DNA of 55,975 bases from Maricaulis sp. (GTDB lineage Bacteria > Pseudomonadota > Alphaproteobacteria > Caulobacterales > Maricaulaceae). Both the position numbers and the translations under genes were made by a program. The first letter of the stretch is position 1. Each line of letters opens with the position of its first letter. The notes under the pieces were generated by a model, which saw nothing but the letters and a program-made list of their open reading frames with translations, did not search any database and had not been told where the DNA came from. Shown piece after piece: positions 16,191 to 24,604 of the stretch. Location: positions 1-55,975 of the forward strand of contig NZ_JASBRQ010000069.1 in assembly GCF_030149425.1 (NCBI RefSeq). The letters run 5' to 3'.

Positions 16191-16882
16191 TGCCGCCTTT
16201 GTCGATCATACCGTCGAATGTGGCAGCAGACCCCTCGCTTAACGCGACCGATCTGAGAGTATTGATTGCCCTCGCCAGTTTCGCTAACGCGCGAACAAGG
16301 GAGTGTTTTCCCTCGCAGTCTCACCTAGCCCGCGAATTGGGCCTAACCCGACAAACGGTCAATCGCGCAGTTAAACGGCTAGTCGGCAATGAGTGGATCA
16401 CGTCAGAGCCGCAAATTCTGCCGAGGCGAGGACGGACTGCTAATCGCTACAGCATTCGCCTGCCCGGCAAAGAAAAAGTGCGACATGGCGATGTCGACGG
16501 GCGCGACACACCCCCTGTCGCAGATAAACAGACAGCCCAAAAAGAACAGCGAAAAATTATCATCAATCAACAATATCCACGCGCCCTTGATGAGAACTGG
16601 AAACCGGATTCAGCCGAACACGAGCTTGCCATTAGCAATCTCGGCTTCACCAACGAGGAATTTGAAGATGCAACCCGTGAGTACCGCGCTTACTGGCGCG
16701 ATAGAAGCCATCAACCAGGCGGCCAAAAATCAGACTGGAAGAGCCATTTCCGAAGTTACCTCAGAAGAATTGCGAATGTTTGGAGAACTAGCCGACCTAG
16801 CGGGCCTAAGCACCCCGGACGAGGTCGACAACGCGCTAGTGGGTTTGCTGACGTCGCAGCTCGGATTATCCGTGACTCTTGA
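16187..16882 (+). CDS. HTH plus DnaT-like replication protein
   Basis: This 231-residue protein has an N-terminal winged helix (about residues 20-95; FPSQSHLARELGLTRQTVNRAVKRL is the recognition region), like replication initiators and phage O-type proteins. A basic linker with PRRGRTANRY follows. The C-terminal module (about residues 130-195) has NWKP, then FTNEEFEDATREYRAYWRD and DWKSHFRSYLRRI, the pattern of DnaT/phage replication proteins that load the host helicase. It probably starts replication of the excised island. It is coupled to the AlpA-like gene by ATGA. The last 40 residues are Pro/Arg-rich and overlap the next gene. Confidence 0.72.
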   Translation: MMPPLSIIPSNVAADPSLNATDLRVLIALASFANARTRECFPSQSHLARELGLTRQTVNRAVKRLVGNEWITSEPQILPRRGRTANRYSIRLPGKEKVRHGDVDGRDTPPVADKQTAQKEQRKIIINQQYPRALDENWKPDSAEHELAISNLGFTNEEFEDATREYRAYWRDRSHQPGGQKSDWKSHFRSYLRRIANVWRTSRPSGPKHPGRGRQRASGFADVAARIIRDS

Positions 16883-17276
16883 TACGAGGCGTGATTGGAC
16901 AGGTGAGCGTCCGTTCCTAAGAAAAGTTGCGAATGCATCGATCAGCAGCCCTTCGCGAGACTCCACCAGACAAGCACTGAAGCTTTTGAGCATAGCCGAA
17001 CAGCCGGCGCTTGATGGGGAAATTATGGGGTGGCTCGCAATTCTACGAACGCTAGTACGAGCCCCAAGCCACTCCGATTTCGAAGCGGAGCTCGTTCTGC
17101 GCGCGTATTGCGAAAAGCTTCGTGAGTATCCAGGCGATATTGTACGGCATGTGCTCACGACTTGGCCGGATCACTCCGAATGGTGGCCGACATGGGTCCA
17201 GCTGAAGCAGGCTCTATCCGATGTCTTCACACCACGGCGCGCCCTAGTCTTTCACACATCTAAACTTCTGCGGTAA
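16668..17276 (+). CDS. Island protein of unknown function overlapping the replication gene
   Basis: This is a 202-residue frame in a different phase from the replication gene. The ATG at 16668 has GAGGAA seven bases upstream but overlaps the previous gene by 215 bases. A second start at 16776 reduces the overlap to 107 bases. The C-terminal half has a protein-like pattern (AELVLRAYCEKLREYPGDIV, then a Trp-rich HSEWWPTWVQLKQAL) reminiscent of small proteins found beside replication genes in alphaproteobacterial prophages, though I cannot name a family. No signal peptide or membrane helix is visible. It ends the plus-strand module and faces the T2SS operon. Confidence 0.6.
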   Translation: MQPVSTALTGAIEAINQAAKNQTGRAISEVTSEELRMFGELADLAGLSTPDEVDNALVGLLTSQLGLSVTLDTRRDWTGERPFLRKVANASISSPSRDSTRQALKLLSIAEQPALDGEIMGWLAILRTLVRAPSHSDFEAELVLRAYCEKLREYPGDIVRHVLTTWPDHSEWWPTWVQLKQALSDVFTPRRALVFHTSKLLR

Positions 17277-17300
17277 CAGAAAACCGCGCGGGTCCTTCCT

Positions 17301-17333
17301 GGCGCTTTGCCGTTTACGGGGCGGCAGAGCGCC
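17301..17333. terminator. Strong stem-loop between convergent island modules
   Basis: GGCGCTTTGCCG pairs with CGGCAGAGCGCC over 12 positions (one G-U) with a nine-base loop. A second small hairpin GTTGAC-CTTC-GTCAAC lies at 17373-17388. Both are between the ends of the plus-strand module and the minus-strand T2SS operon. No T tract follows on either strand, so this may be a factor-dependent end or 3'-end protector. Confidence 0.45.
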
Positions 17334-17437
17334 GACCTTATCAACACACACAGATTTTTTGGAAGGTTGACAGTTGACCTTCGTCAACGTGCCGCACAGC
17401 GAAGCAGCGAATTCAACTTCTTTCGGCCGCATAACCA

Positions 17438-18274
17438 TTACTCAAACAGGCCTACCCGTCTCCGCTCTGCTCCCCGCACAACAACATAGTCAGGGCCAAT
17501 TTCTTCTATGACACCGGCTCGTGTTGTCGCTCCCAACTGCACATCGACGTCCACACCATCGATGCGCAAGGTCGCCACGCGGATGCCTTGAGCCGAGTAA
17601 ATTCCCAGCAACTCGGGCACCGGAGGCGGCGGTGGCGGAGAGGAACGAACATAAGGTTTGTGCTCGGGGTCAAGCGGAGAGCGTGCGGCCCAGAGCGACT
17701 GAGTTGACACGCCGTTATCAATACTGATCGGGGAAGCTAGCGGCGCCAAAGTCGCCAGACGCTCAGCTGCCTCCGGTCCGACCCATGGCCACAAAAGCAC
17801 GGCCGAAACCTGCAACTGGTCGGGACTATCTAGAGAGATCCTCAGACGCCCTACCCGCGAATAGCCTGACCTGTCGAGCGCGGTGATCGTGCGATCAAGG
17901 TCTATGGGGTCGCCAATCACATCCACCGCGATCGACACACGCCCCATCTCTTCAAACCCGCCTGAGGTCAATTCGCCTTCGCGAACGCGCGGCGGCTGCA
18001 CAAGACCTGTTAGAGCACTGATAAGACGCCGTGAGGCTTGCTGGCTTGCATCCTCTGGGGATGCCGCCGGCAAAGCGGCTCCAGGGTCCAATAAGCCCAA
18101 AGCCTCTCCTGAGCCGACCTCATCAAGTGCGTGTTGAAGCGCATCAAGCTCCGCCTGCGCTCGCCACACTTGCCAGCTAGTATCGACTAGCGGCCACCCT
18201 ACCGTCAGCATGATTGTCGCGATTGCGGCGACCAGATACGCGCCGCCACGGCGAGAAGAGCGCGCTGCAATCAT
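17438..18274 (-). CDS. T2SS GspM-like protein fused to a GspC HR-like domain
   Basis: This 278-residue inner-membrane protein has one N-terminal span (about residues 11-32), a helical and ferredoxin-like periplasmic part (about 35-175) in the manner of GspM/PilO, a Pro-rich linker SPPPPPPVPE, and a C-terminal domain of about 55 residues (LLGIYSAQGIRVATLRIDGV, then GATTRAGVIEEIGPDYVVV). The last domain matches the homology region of GspC/PilP, which contacts the secretin N0 domain. No separate gspC is found in the operon, so this gene seems to supply both roles. It is the last gene, overlapping gspL by ATGA. The fusion reading is my inference from domain patterns. Confidence 0.65.
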   Translation of the reverse strand: MIAARSSRRGGAYLVAAIATIMLTVGWPLVDTSWQVWRAQAELDALQHALDEVGSGEALGLLDPGAALPAASPEDASQQASRRLISALTGLVQPPRVREGELTSGGFEEMGRVSIAVDVIGDPIDLDRTITALDRSGYSRVGRLRISLDSPDQLQVSAVLLWPWVGPEAAERLATLAPLASPISIDNGVSTQSLWAARSPLDPEHKPYVRSSPPPPPPVPELLGIYSAQGIRVATLRIDGVDVDVQLGATTRAGVIEEIGPDYVVVRGAERRRVGLFE

Positions 18275-19110
18275 GGCAACCTCTCCAGCCGATAGATGTT
18301 GTCTGCAGGGCTTTCAGAAAGACGCCAGCCTGCCTGTTGTAAGAGAGCCCAATCGATCCCCTGTTGTGCAACGTTATCACCAGCCAAGCTTAGTTCGGCA
18401 CCGCAACCTTCAATCATGAGGCTTTGGAACGTCACGCCGATGGGCAACAAATCGGGGATCAGTGACGCTAAGGCCAGCTCTGATCCATACTCTCCGGGAG
18501 GCGAAACCTGCGACCATCGCGCCAAGAACTCGGCATCTGCCTCCGCACGCCTTAGCGATAGCTGCGCAGCACGCTTGTCACTTGCCAGCTGCAGCAAGCG
18601 CTCCTGTTGCGATTGGATATAGTCTTGAGCGAACCACACGCTTGCGGCTACTCCGACAACGCTAACAAGCGCCAAGGCCTTATGACGCACACGCATCTCC
18701 CGCCATTTTTCAGGTGCGGTGAACGTCAGCATCGAGTTTGCAACAGCAATGGGCTTGGCCGGGCTCGCCTCTCGTAAATGGGCAGCACGCACCATCGCGA
18801 TTTCATACTTGCAGGTGTCTCGCCCGTTAGAGGGTAGGGACCGCACTGCCATCACGGCTTCATCAATTTCGATCGGGCAGAGCTCGGCCGCCTGCATGCA
18901 GATCGCCTTTTCGTGCACCGGCCAGCGCGCTTGGGGCATTTCCAAGTCGAAGAGAAACACTTTTGAGGCGTCGATTGTCCCGTGAGGCTCGCTGCGGTCG
19001 AACACCGTCCTCCAGAACGCGCCGATATCTTGCGATATGCTGCGGACAATCCGCTCGATCGGACCGAGCTGATCATAGGGACCGGGATGGAATTGAATGG
19101 GGTGTCTCAT
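18271..19110 (-). CDS. gspL: T2SS GspL-like assembly-platform protein
   Basis: This 279-residue protein has one membrane span in the middle (about residues 142-160, ALALVSVVGVAASVWF). A cytoplasmic part of about 140 residues precedes it, and a periplasmic coiled coil (QERLLQLASDKRAAQLSLRRAEA) and a small ferredoxin-like domain follow. That is the GspL/PilN layout, in which the cytoplasmic part docks the GspE ATPase. It is shorter than usual GspL proteins (around 400 residues), so the actin-like cytoplasmic domain is reduced. It overlaps both neighbours by four bases. Identity rests on topology and operon position more than on strong motifs. Confidence 0.65.
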   Translation of the reverse strand: MRHPIQFHPGPYDQLGPIERIVRSISQDIGAFWRTVFDRSEPHGTIDASKVFLFDLEMPQARWPVHEKAICMQAAELCPIEIDEAVMAVRSLPSNGRDTCKYEIAMVRAAHLREASPAKPIAVANSMLTFTAPEKWREMRVRHKALALVSVVGVAASVWFAQDYIQSQQERLLQLASDKRAAQLSLRRAEADAEFLARWSQVSPPGEYGSELALASLIPDLLPIGVTFQSLMIEGCGAELSLAGDNVAQQGIDWALLQQAGWRLSESPADNIYRLERLP

Positions 19111-19574
19111 CTACAACTGCCCGCCACAAAGTCGAACCGGCAATCAAACGGAGCTGTGCGTTGAAGGCTGGTCGCGAAGTCGACATGAGGCGTCCCGTCG
19201 CGATCTAATATGATCACGCGGTCGTTCGCGAAAAGTACGTTTAGACCCATCCCCAACTCGTAACGAACATCGCGGGTTTGCAACGTTATACTCTGATCAT
19301 TCTGAGCAGGCAGAGACACCGTCTCCCGCGTACCGATCCTGTAGATTATGCCAAGAGCGCCTGGATCTGCACGCTCCATCCGGTTCAACACACCCATCGC
19401 CCGTCGCCCATCCTGGGCAAACGAAACATCAGCCTTCACATCGACATAGGTCCGCGACACCCAACGCGTCGCCTCGCCCAAAGCTAACAAGACAAAAGCC
19501 GATAACGCCAAACTGACAGCCATCTCGGTTAGCGTGAAAGCAGCATCAGGCGGGGGAAGTGCATTAGCGTTCAT
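19107..19574 (-). CDS. gspJ: T2SS minor pseudopilin, GspJ-like
   Basis: This is a 155-residue prepilin-like protein. The N-terminus carries FTLTEMAVSLALSAFVLLALG: a type IV prepilin segment with Glu at position +5 and an Ala instead of the usual Gly at -1. The globular part is beta-rich with a single C-terminal Cys pair (FDCRFDF and GSCR). It resembles GspJ/GspH tip pseudopilins that prime the pseudopilus with GspI and GspK. It overlaps gspI by 11 bases and gspL by four. Confidence 0.7.
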   Translation of the reverse strand: MNANALPPPDAAFTLTEMAVSLALSAFVLLALGEATRWVSRTYVDVKADVSFAQDGRRAMGVLNRMERADPGALGIIYRIGTRETVSLPAQNDQSITLQTRDVRYELGMGLNVLFANDRVIILDRDGTPHVDFATSLQRTAPFDCRFDFVAGSCR

Positions 19575-19920
19575 GACCGCCCCATCGATAGGCTTCCAGC
19601 CGAATCTCCCCGCTTTCGATCCCGGAGCGCCAAGGCATTACGACGGTGACAACCTCAGCCGATTTAGACGGATTGCGGCGCTGGCGAATGACATGCCATT
19701 GAAGCCCGTCCTGCGGAGCGGGCCCGATGTCAGCTAGCAACAAGCCATGATCCAACTGCGCCAGGACCGCTTGCGCTGCCGAGAGTGCCGTTGCCCTTGC
19801 CCGGGCCTCATCCGCCATGGACCGCGCACTCGAAAGGGCCCCCAACAGCCCCAACATCACACTGGATGCCAAAACCAGTGCCATCACTGTTTCCGTCAGA
19901 GTGAATCCACGCTCGCTCAT
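19564..19920 (-). CDS. gspI: T2SS minor pseudopilin, GspI-like
   Basis: This is a 118-residue pseudopilin beginning MSERGFTLTETVMALVLASS, with the peptidase site G|FTLTE and Glu at +5. Short length and position between gspF and the J-like gene suit GspI. The ATG at 19920 overlaps the gspF TGA (ATGA at 19917-19920), so I prefer it over the longer frame from 19974. Confidence 0.75.
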   Translation of the reverse strand: MSERGFTLTETVMALVLASSVMLGLLGALSSARSMADEARARATALSAAQAVLAQLDHGLLLADIGPAPQDGLQWHVIRQRRNPSKSAEVVTVVMPWRSGIESGEIRLEAYRWGGHER

Positions 19921-21113
19921 ATCGCGAAGTCTCCGACGCCAGACAACCCGCCCAGAAACGCGCTCATAATCCAAGCAATAATGCCCCCCATTGCAACCAG
20001 TAGAACCGGCCCGGCAAGCGCGGCAATCACATCCAGACGGCGCAATGCGCGCGCTATGAGAATATCCCCTGCACGCCGAGCCATATCACCAAGCGCACCC
20101 GCTTCTTGCCCGACTTTTGTGAGGTGGATCAGCTCCTCAGGAAGCCCCTCAATCGCCTGCAGCGCCGCTGCCACTGTGCGCCCCTCGCGAAGAGCGTCAG
20201 CGCTCACGTTCAAACGGGCTCGCCAAGCAGAGTTCGTGGCACTCGCTGCCGCCAGTTCTAGCGCCCGCGCCGCGGGGGCCCCGCCCGCTACCAGGGCACC
20301 GAAAGTACGTGCAAACGCACCGCAATTCAGATCACGCACCAGTGGCGCAATCCCCGGTGTCTTTAGCCTGATCACAGCCAATGCCTTATCTAATGGGGGG
20401 CGCCGGGACGCAAGAACGAATGCGCTGCCAAACGCTGCGCTGAGCGCAAGCAGGAATAGCCCGTGCGCACGCAGGAAATTGCCAAATGCTATAAGCCCAG
20501 CCAGCCCTCCAGCGTCGCCAGGCGCTTCTTCCAGGATTGGCGCAAGGGCCGGCCCGGCGAACACCGATAACGCTATGATCGCGGCGAACGATAGGACCAA
20601 CAGAAAAACAGGGTAAGCCATAGCTGAGCGAAGACGCGTAGCGAAGACGGACTGGCGTTCCAGTATCGTCGAACCGACGCGGAGGGTTTCTCCAAGCCGA
20701 CCAGACATTTCGCCAGCGCGGGCGAGTTCAGCCGCGAGCGCTAAGTCGCCCTGTCCGCTGATCCTGGCCGCAGCGCCTAAATCAGCTCCCGCATCCAGGC
20801 GCTCCATCATGAGTTGGGACAGCTCACGCACATGCCGGCTGGCATCGTGCCCGGCAAGCAAATCCAAGGCCCGGCGCAACGGCACACCGGCATCATGAAG
20901 TGTGGCCAGGTCGTCGAGAAAATCGGCGAGTTCTTTCTTACCTGGTCCGGACTTGAGCTCGAGCCCCATAAATCGGTCCGCCGGACGAACGCTCAAAGGC
21001 GTTTGTCCAAAGCCACTGATGTGATCGGCAGCCTCAGCCGGGTCCCTGGCCTCAATGAGGCCGCGTGCGATTTCACCATCAGGCTTTAGAGCTGAATATC
21101 GAAATCGTGCCAT
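19917..21113 (-). CDS. gspF: T2SS inner-membrane platform protein GspF
   Basis: This 398-residue protein has the GspF/PilC architecture: MARFRYSALKPDGEIARGLI at the start, then two repeated cytoplasmic four-helix domains (FLDDLATLHDAGVPLRRALDLLAGH and FARTFGALVAGGAPAARALELAAAS), three membrane helices, and the conserved ELARAGEMSGRLGETL and LTKVGQEAGALGDM motifs. It forms the centre of the assembly platform and transmits motion from GspE to the growing pseudopilus. It starts three bases after gspE ends. Confidence 0.93.
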   Translation of the reverse strand: MARFRYSALKPDGEIARGLIEARDPAEAADHISGFGQTPLSVRPADRFMGLELKSGPGKKELADFLDDLATLHDAGVPLRRALDLLAGHDASRHVRELSQLMMERLDAGADLGAAARISGQGDLALAAELARAGEMSGRLGETLRVGSTILERQSVFATRLRSAMAYPVFLLVLSFAAIIALSVFAGPALAPILEEAPGDAGGLAGLIAFGNFLRAHGLFLLALSAAFGSAFVLASRRPPLDKALAVIRLKTPGIAPLVRDLNCGAFARTFGALVAGGAPAARALELAAASATNSAWRARLNVSADALREGRTVAAALQAIEGLPEELIHLTKVGQEAGALGDMARRAGDILIARALRRLDVIAALAGPVLLVAMGGIIAWIMSAFLGGLSGVGDFAI

Positions 21114-21116
21114 AGT

Positions 21117-22820
21117 TTAACTCGACATCGCACGTTCGACTTCATCGAGCGTAGTCAGACCCAATCGCACCTTGGCAAGACCATCATCGACCAAGTTCAA
21201 ACCCAGCGCGTCGCGCGCCAGCGCTTCGTAGCCTTCGCCATCACGGATTGCAGCGGCTATGCGCTCATCGCTACGGAAACTCTCGGCGATCGTCAGGCGG
21301 CCTCGATACCCGTTCGCATCGCAAGACGGACATCCTTCTCCCGCGATCCAGATTCGTTCCCCGGCAGCTCCTCCTGTCAGCTGAGCCTCATGGGCGCTTG
21401 CCGGGCGAGCAGCGCGGCATTCCGGACATAGACGGCGAACGAGCCTTTGGGCCAACACGCCTCTAAAACACGCCGAAAGCTGGAACGGCTCAACGCCCAT
21501 ATCCAGCAATCGCGGCAGGGCTTTAGTTGCATCGATCGTATGCACGCTCGCAAGGACCAGGTGCCCCGTCAGCGCGGCTTGAACGGCGGCTTTGGCGGTC
21601 TCGGCGTCGCGAATTTCGCCTACGAAAATAACATCGGGGTCCTGGCGCAAAAACGAGCGGATGGAGCTGGCAAAGCCGACGCCTGCCTTCGCAGCAACTT
21701 GCACCTGGGTGACGTGATCGAAATGAAACTCGACCGGGTCTTCGACCGTCAGGATTTTCTTGCCCTGCCCGCGCATGCGTTCCAGCGCCGCATAGAGTGT
21801 CGTCGTTTTGCCGGAGCCCGTAGGGCCGGTGACCAGGAAAAGCCCATGCGGCCAATTGATCGCATCGTCGAGCAAATCGCGCTGTGGCTTGGAAAACCCG
21901 AGCGCCTCAAAATCTAACCGAACCTCTCCCCGATCCAGGATACGCAGAACGGCCGCCTCGCCATGAACGGAGGGAACGACGGACACGCGAATATCGACCT
22001 TTCGACCGCCAACCACGATCGTGGCCCGGCCATCTTGATCGACACGGCGCTCACCCAAATCAAGATCTGCGAGTACTTTGATACGGGCGATCACGGCTGT
22101 GGCGCTCTCGATGGGCTCGCGCGCCATAGTGTTGAGAACCCCATCGACCCGATAGCGCACTTCCAACTGATTTGAGCGCGGCTCAATGTGGACATCCGAG
22201 GCTCGCATCTCAACGGCTTCACCTAGCCATTTTGAAACGCGTCGCGCGACAGGTGCGTCCCGGTCAAACTCCAGGGCCTGGCGCATAGAGGTGCTGTCCT
22301 CTTCGTCGACAGCACTCCCCCATTCTTCGCTTTCAGCAAGACGATCAGAGCGCGCCCTGCGTTCGTCGCGGGCGCGGATGACACAGAGTTTCACGTCACG
22401 CTGCAAGGCAAATCGAAGCCCTGGAACGAGCCGCGGATTCAAAGGATCTACGGCTCCAACTTCAACGCAGGCATCACTCACCGCGAGCAGGACAGCACGG
22501 TTGGCTTCCAAGAACTTCAACGAAACCGATTGGGCGTCGGCATTGGCAAGAAGCTCCGGATCGATCACGAGCCGTGAAGGATGCAGACCGGTAATCGCGC
22601 AGAACGCGTCGCGCAAATCATCGTCATCAATCGCACCAAGACGATTGAGCGCCAGGACCAAAGGTTCACGCTTTTGCTGAGCCGTCCGCGAAGCGGCCTC
22701 CGCGGAATGCTCACGCACTCGCCCATGGCGCTCTAGCCAGGCCAGAACGGAGCCATAATCCGCGCCGGCCACGGGCTCGACATCGACGTGGCCAAGATGA
22801 GCAATATCCGGCCCACTCAT
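21117..22820 (-). CDS. gspE: T2SS assembly ATPase GspE
   Basis: This is a 567-residue hexameric ATPase on the cytoplasmic face that powers pseudopilus assembly. The N-terminal domain (about 1-190) docks to GspL, followed by the N2 domain with ASDVHIEP and YRVDG. Walker A is GPTGSGKTT, then the Asp box with TVEDPVE, Walker B DPDVIFVGEIRD, and the His box with GHLVLASVHTIDAT. A CPEC...CPSC zinc module follows, as in canonical T2SS ATPases. The ATG at 22820 overlaps the TGA of the prepilin peptidase gene and has GGAGG six bases upstream. The frame could begin at 22841, but the shorter start keeps the ATGA pattern of the operon. Confidence 0.95.
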   Translation of the reverse strand: MSGPDIAHLGHVDVEPVAGADYGSVLAWLERHGRVREHSAEAASRTAQQKREPLVLALNRLGAIDDDDLRDAFCAITGLHPSRLVIDPELLANADAQSVSLKFLEANRAVLLAVSDACVEVGAVDPLNPRLVPGLRFALQRDVKLCVIRARDERRARSDRLAESEEWGSAVDEEDSTSMRQALEFDRDAPVARRVSKWLGEAVEMRASDVHIEPRSNQLEVRYRVDGVLNTMAREPIESATAVIARIKVLADLDLGERRVDQDGRATIVVGGRKVDIRVSVVPSVHGEAAVLRILDRGEVRLDFEALGFSKPQRDLLDDAINWPHGLFLVTGPTGSGKTTTLYAALERMRGQGKKILTVEDPVEFHFDHVTQVQVAAKAGVGFASSIRSFLRQDPDVIFVGEIRDAETAKAAVQAALTGHLVLASVHTIDATKALPRLLDMGVEPFQLSACFRGVLAQRLVRRLCPECRAARPASAHEAQLTGGAAGERIWIAGEGCPSCDANGYRGRLTIAESFRSDERIAAAIRDGEGYEALARDALGLNLVDDGLAKVRLGLTTLDEVERAMSS

Positions 22821-23470
22821 GCCCATCCTCCCGAGTGCCAAAAAAGCTGTGGCGCAAAAACAGCCCCAAGGACCGCAGGCAGGGCGTAAACGGCCGTGAA
22901 GGGGATAGAGTTGAGCTTTAGCGCCGCCCCGACACCAGCAGCAAGCAAGCCTGCGACGACAAGAGATACGAGCGCCGAATAGGGCCCGAGCCAGGCCGCG
23001 GTCGCAGCAACAAAGACAATATCTCCGCCACCGAGCCCCACCACGCTACGGTCCCGGCGGAAGGCCGCACTGGCGCCCCAGAGCAGAATAGCCACGACAG
23101 CAACGCCCCCTGCGCTAATCAATCCGGCGCTCATTGAGGTCGTTGTCGCGGCGGCCAGGCCCAAAATGCCGAACCCCGCAGACGCCAGACGGGGGATACG
23201 ACGCGCGCGTAGATCCGCATAGGCCGCAACCACAACGCCCCAAACAAAGACGCTCGGAACCAAGCCGTCGATCCCATTTGCGAGGATTAGTATTGTCGGC
23301 CAAACGGTCCCGGTTACCATTAAGCCCCATATGAGAGGTACATTCCACTGGGGCGGCGCGGCTATATAGGGCCTCAGCCGCCTGGTCGCGACGTAAGCGC
23401 CAGACATCAATGCAAGCCCAGCAAAAGTCACTGTGGCCGCAAGGTATATGTCCCCGCCAAGCTCGTTCAT
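22817..23470 (-). CDS. Prepilin peptidase, A24 family, without methylase domain
   Basis: This 217-residue polytopic aspartyl protease has six or more helices. The first catalytic Asp lies in VAAYADLRARRIPRL and the second in the GGGD motif of VVGLGGGDIVF. It cleaves and so matures the pseudopilins encoded in the same operon. Classical GspO has an N-terminal methyltransferase part with four cysteines that is missing here, so this is the short CpaA/TadV-like form. The ATG at 23470 overlaps the gspG TGA. The longer frame from 23638 is a shadow over gspG. Confidence 0.88.
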   Translation of the reverse strand: MNELGGDIYLAATVTFAGLALMSGAYVATRRLRPYIAAPPQWNVPLIWGLMVTGTVWPTILILANGIDGLVPSVFVWGVVVAAYADLRARRIPRLASAGFGILGLAAATTTSMSAGLISAGGVAVVAILLWGASAAFRRDRSVVGLGGGDIVFVAATAAWLGPYSALVSLVVAGLLAAGVGAALKLNSIPFTAVYALPAVLGAVFAPQLFWHSGGWA

Positions 23471-23898
23471 TCCGGAAAACGTATATCCGCGGCCTGACCG
23501 TCCCCACCAGGAGCCCCGTCGGCACCAAGCGAGACGACAAAAGGTGGGATATTGGGATCGCTGGAGAGTTCGATGACGAAATGATTGCCCCAGGGGTCCT
23601 CCAATGTCCTCGGTGAGCGCACGTAGGGTCCACTCCAACCGGTCACAGCATCCGGCGCCTGCCAGAGCGCGCTAACCCCCTCCTGCGGAGTTGGGTAGCG
23701 GCCCACATCAATCAGGAAATCGTCCATCGCCATGGCAAGCGTAGTGGCTTGGAGCTGTGCGGAGCGGGTCTGGCCATTATTGAAGCGCGATAACAATGCA
23801 GGCGTCACAGCCGCTGCCACCATGGCTAGGACTGCCAGTACGATTAGCAACTCCGATAAGGTATAACCGGCCTCACGCCGCGTGTTCTGATCTGCCAT
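23467..23898 (-). CDS. gspG: T2SS major pseudopilin GspG
   Basis: This 143-residue protein has leader MADQNTRREAG with cleavage before YTLSELLIVLAVLAM and Glu at +5. The globular part has the GspG signatures DVGRYPTPQEGVSALW, GPYV, DPWGNHF and the calcium-loop region SLGADGAPGGDGQAADI. It polymerises into the periplasmic pseudopilus. The ATG at 23898 gives a normal leader; it overlaps the end of gspK by 26 bases. Confidence 0.94.
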   Translation of the reverse strand: MADQNTRREAGYTLSELLIVLAVLAMVAAAVTPALLSRFNNGQTRSAQLQATTLAMAMDDFLIDVGRYPTPQEGVSALWQAPDAVTGWSGPYVRSPRTLEDPWGNHFVIELSSDPNIPPFVVSLGADGAPGGDGQAADIRFPE

Positions 23899-24604
23899 AA
23901 ATACTACACGCAGCACGCGCCTCATCGGTTAGAGCTTCATGAAATCGCATATCGAGGATTTCCGCTGGTCGGTCGATCCGCCCGAGCATCAAAAACACCA
24001 CGGTTACTGCCCGCGTGGCGCCCATCTCTTGTACGGTGACGGCCAGACGCGTGCCCGGCCCGATAGAGCTGTTGTAGTCCGGCGCGGCAGGGCGTATCCC
24101 CTCACCATTCCAACCGGAGAAGACGGTAAAGCGCTCGTGCAAGCACGGCGCGGCGAAACCGGGTTGGGGCAGGATGTCATCGACCAGGCGCAACTCAGCG
24201 CCCTCGGCTCGAAGAGTATCAATCTCGCCTCGCAAATCCGGCCAGACCGCCACCAAGCGATCTCCCGCGCCCGCTTCAAGCGCTGTGATGCTTGCCTGAT
24301 TGAGATCGAGCTTGGCCGTTTCCGGAACGACCGAGACGAGGAAGCGGTGCTCATTCTCGCTCCATATTGCCGCTCCGGCGTCGAGTATGATCGTGCGGCG
24401 GCCGGGCGCGATGGCGAGTTCCGAGGCCACGCGCAGTGCAATGCCTTGCAGACGCAGATCCTCGACAACCTGGCGCTCTTCACGGGCTACCGAGCGCAGC
24501 TCATTGGCGGCCATCGCCACCAATGCGGTTGCGACAATAGCCAGCATGGCCGTCACAACGGTAACACCCGCCAAGATATAGCCGTTATCGCGGTCTCGCA
24601 TCAT
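23873..24604 (-). CDS. gspK: T2SS minor pseudopilin GspK-like
   Basis: This 243-residue protein has an N-terminal prepilin-like segment (G|YILAGVTVVTAMLAIVATAL) that lacks Glu at +5, as expected for GspK, the pseudopilus cap. The large domain contains AKLDLNQASITALEAGAGD, the helix-hairpin motif characteristic of GspK. It is somewhat shorter than typical GspK (about 300 residues). ATG overlaps the gspD TGA. Cysteines in the last third (APCLHE, AACSIY) could form a disulfide. Confidence 0.82.
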   Translation of the reverse strand: MMRDRDNGYILAGVTVVTAMLAIVATALVAMAANELRSVAREERQVVEDLRLQGIALRVASELAIAPGRRTIILDAGAAIWSENEHRFLVSVVPETAKLDLNQASITALEAGAGDRLVAVWPDLRGEIDTLRAEGAELRLVDDILPQPGFAAPCLHERFTVFSGWNGEGIRPAAPDYNSSIGPGTRLAVTVQEMGATRAVTVVFLMLGRIDRPAEILDMRFHEALTDEARAACSIYGRSEHAA

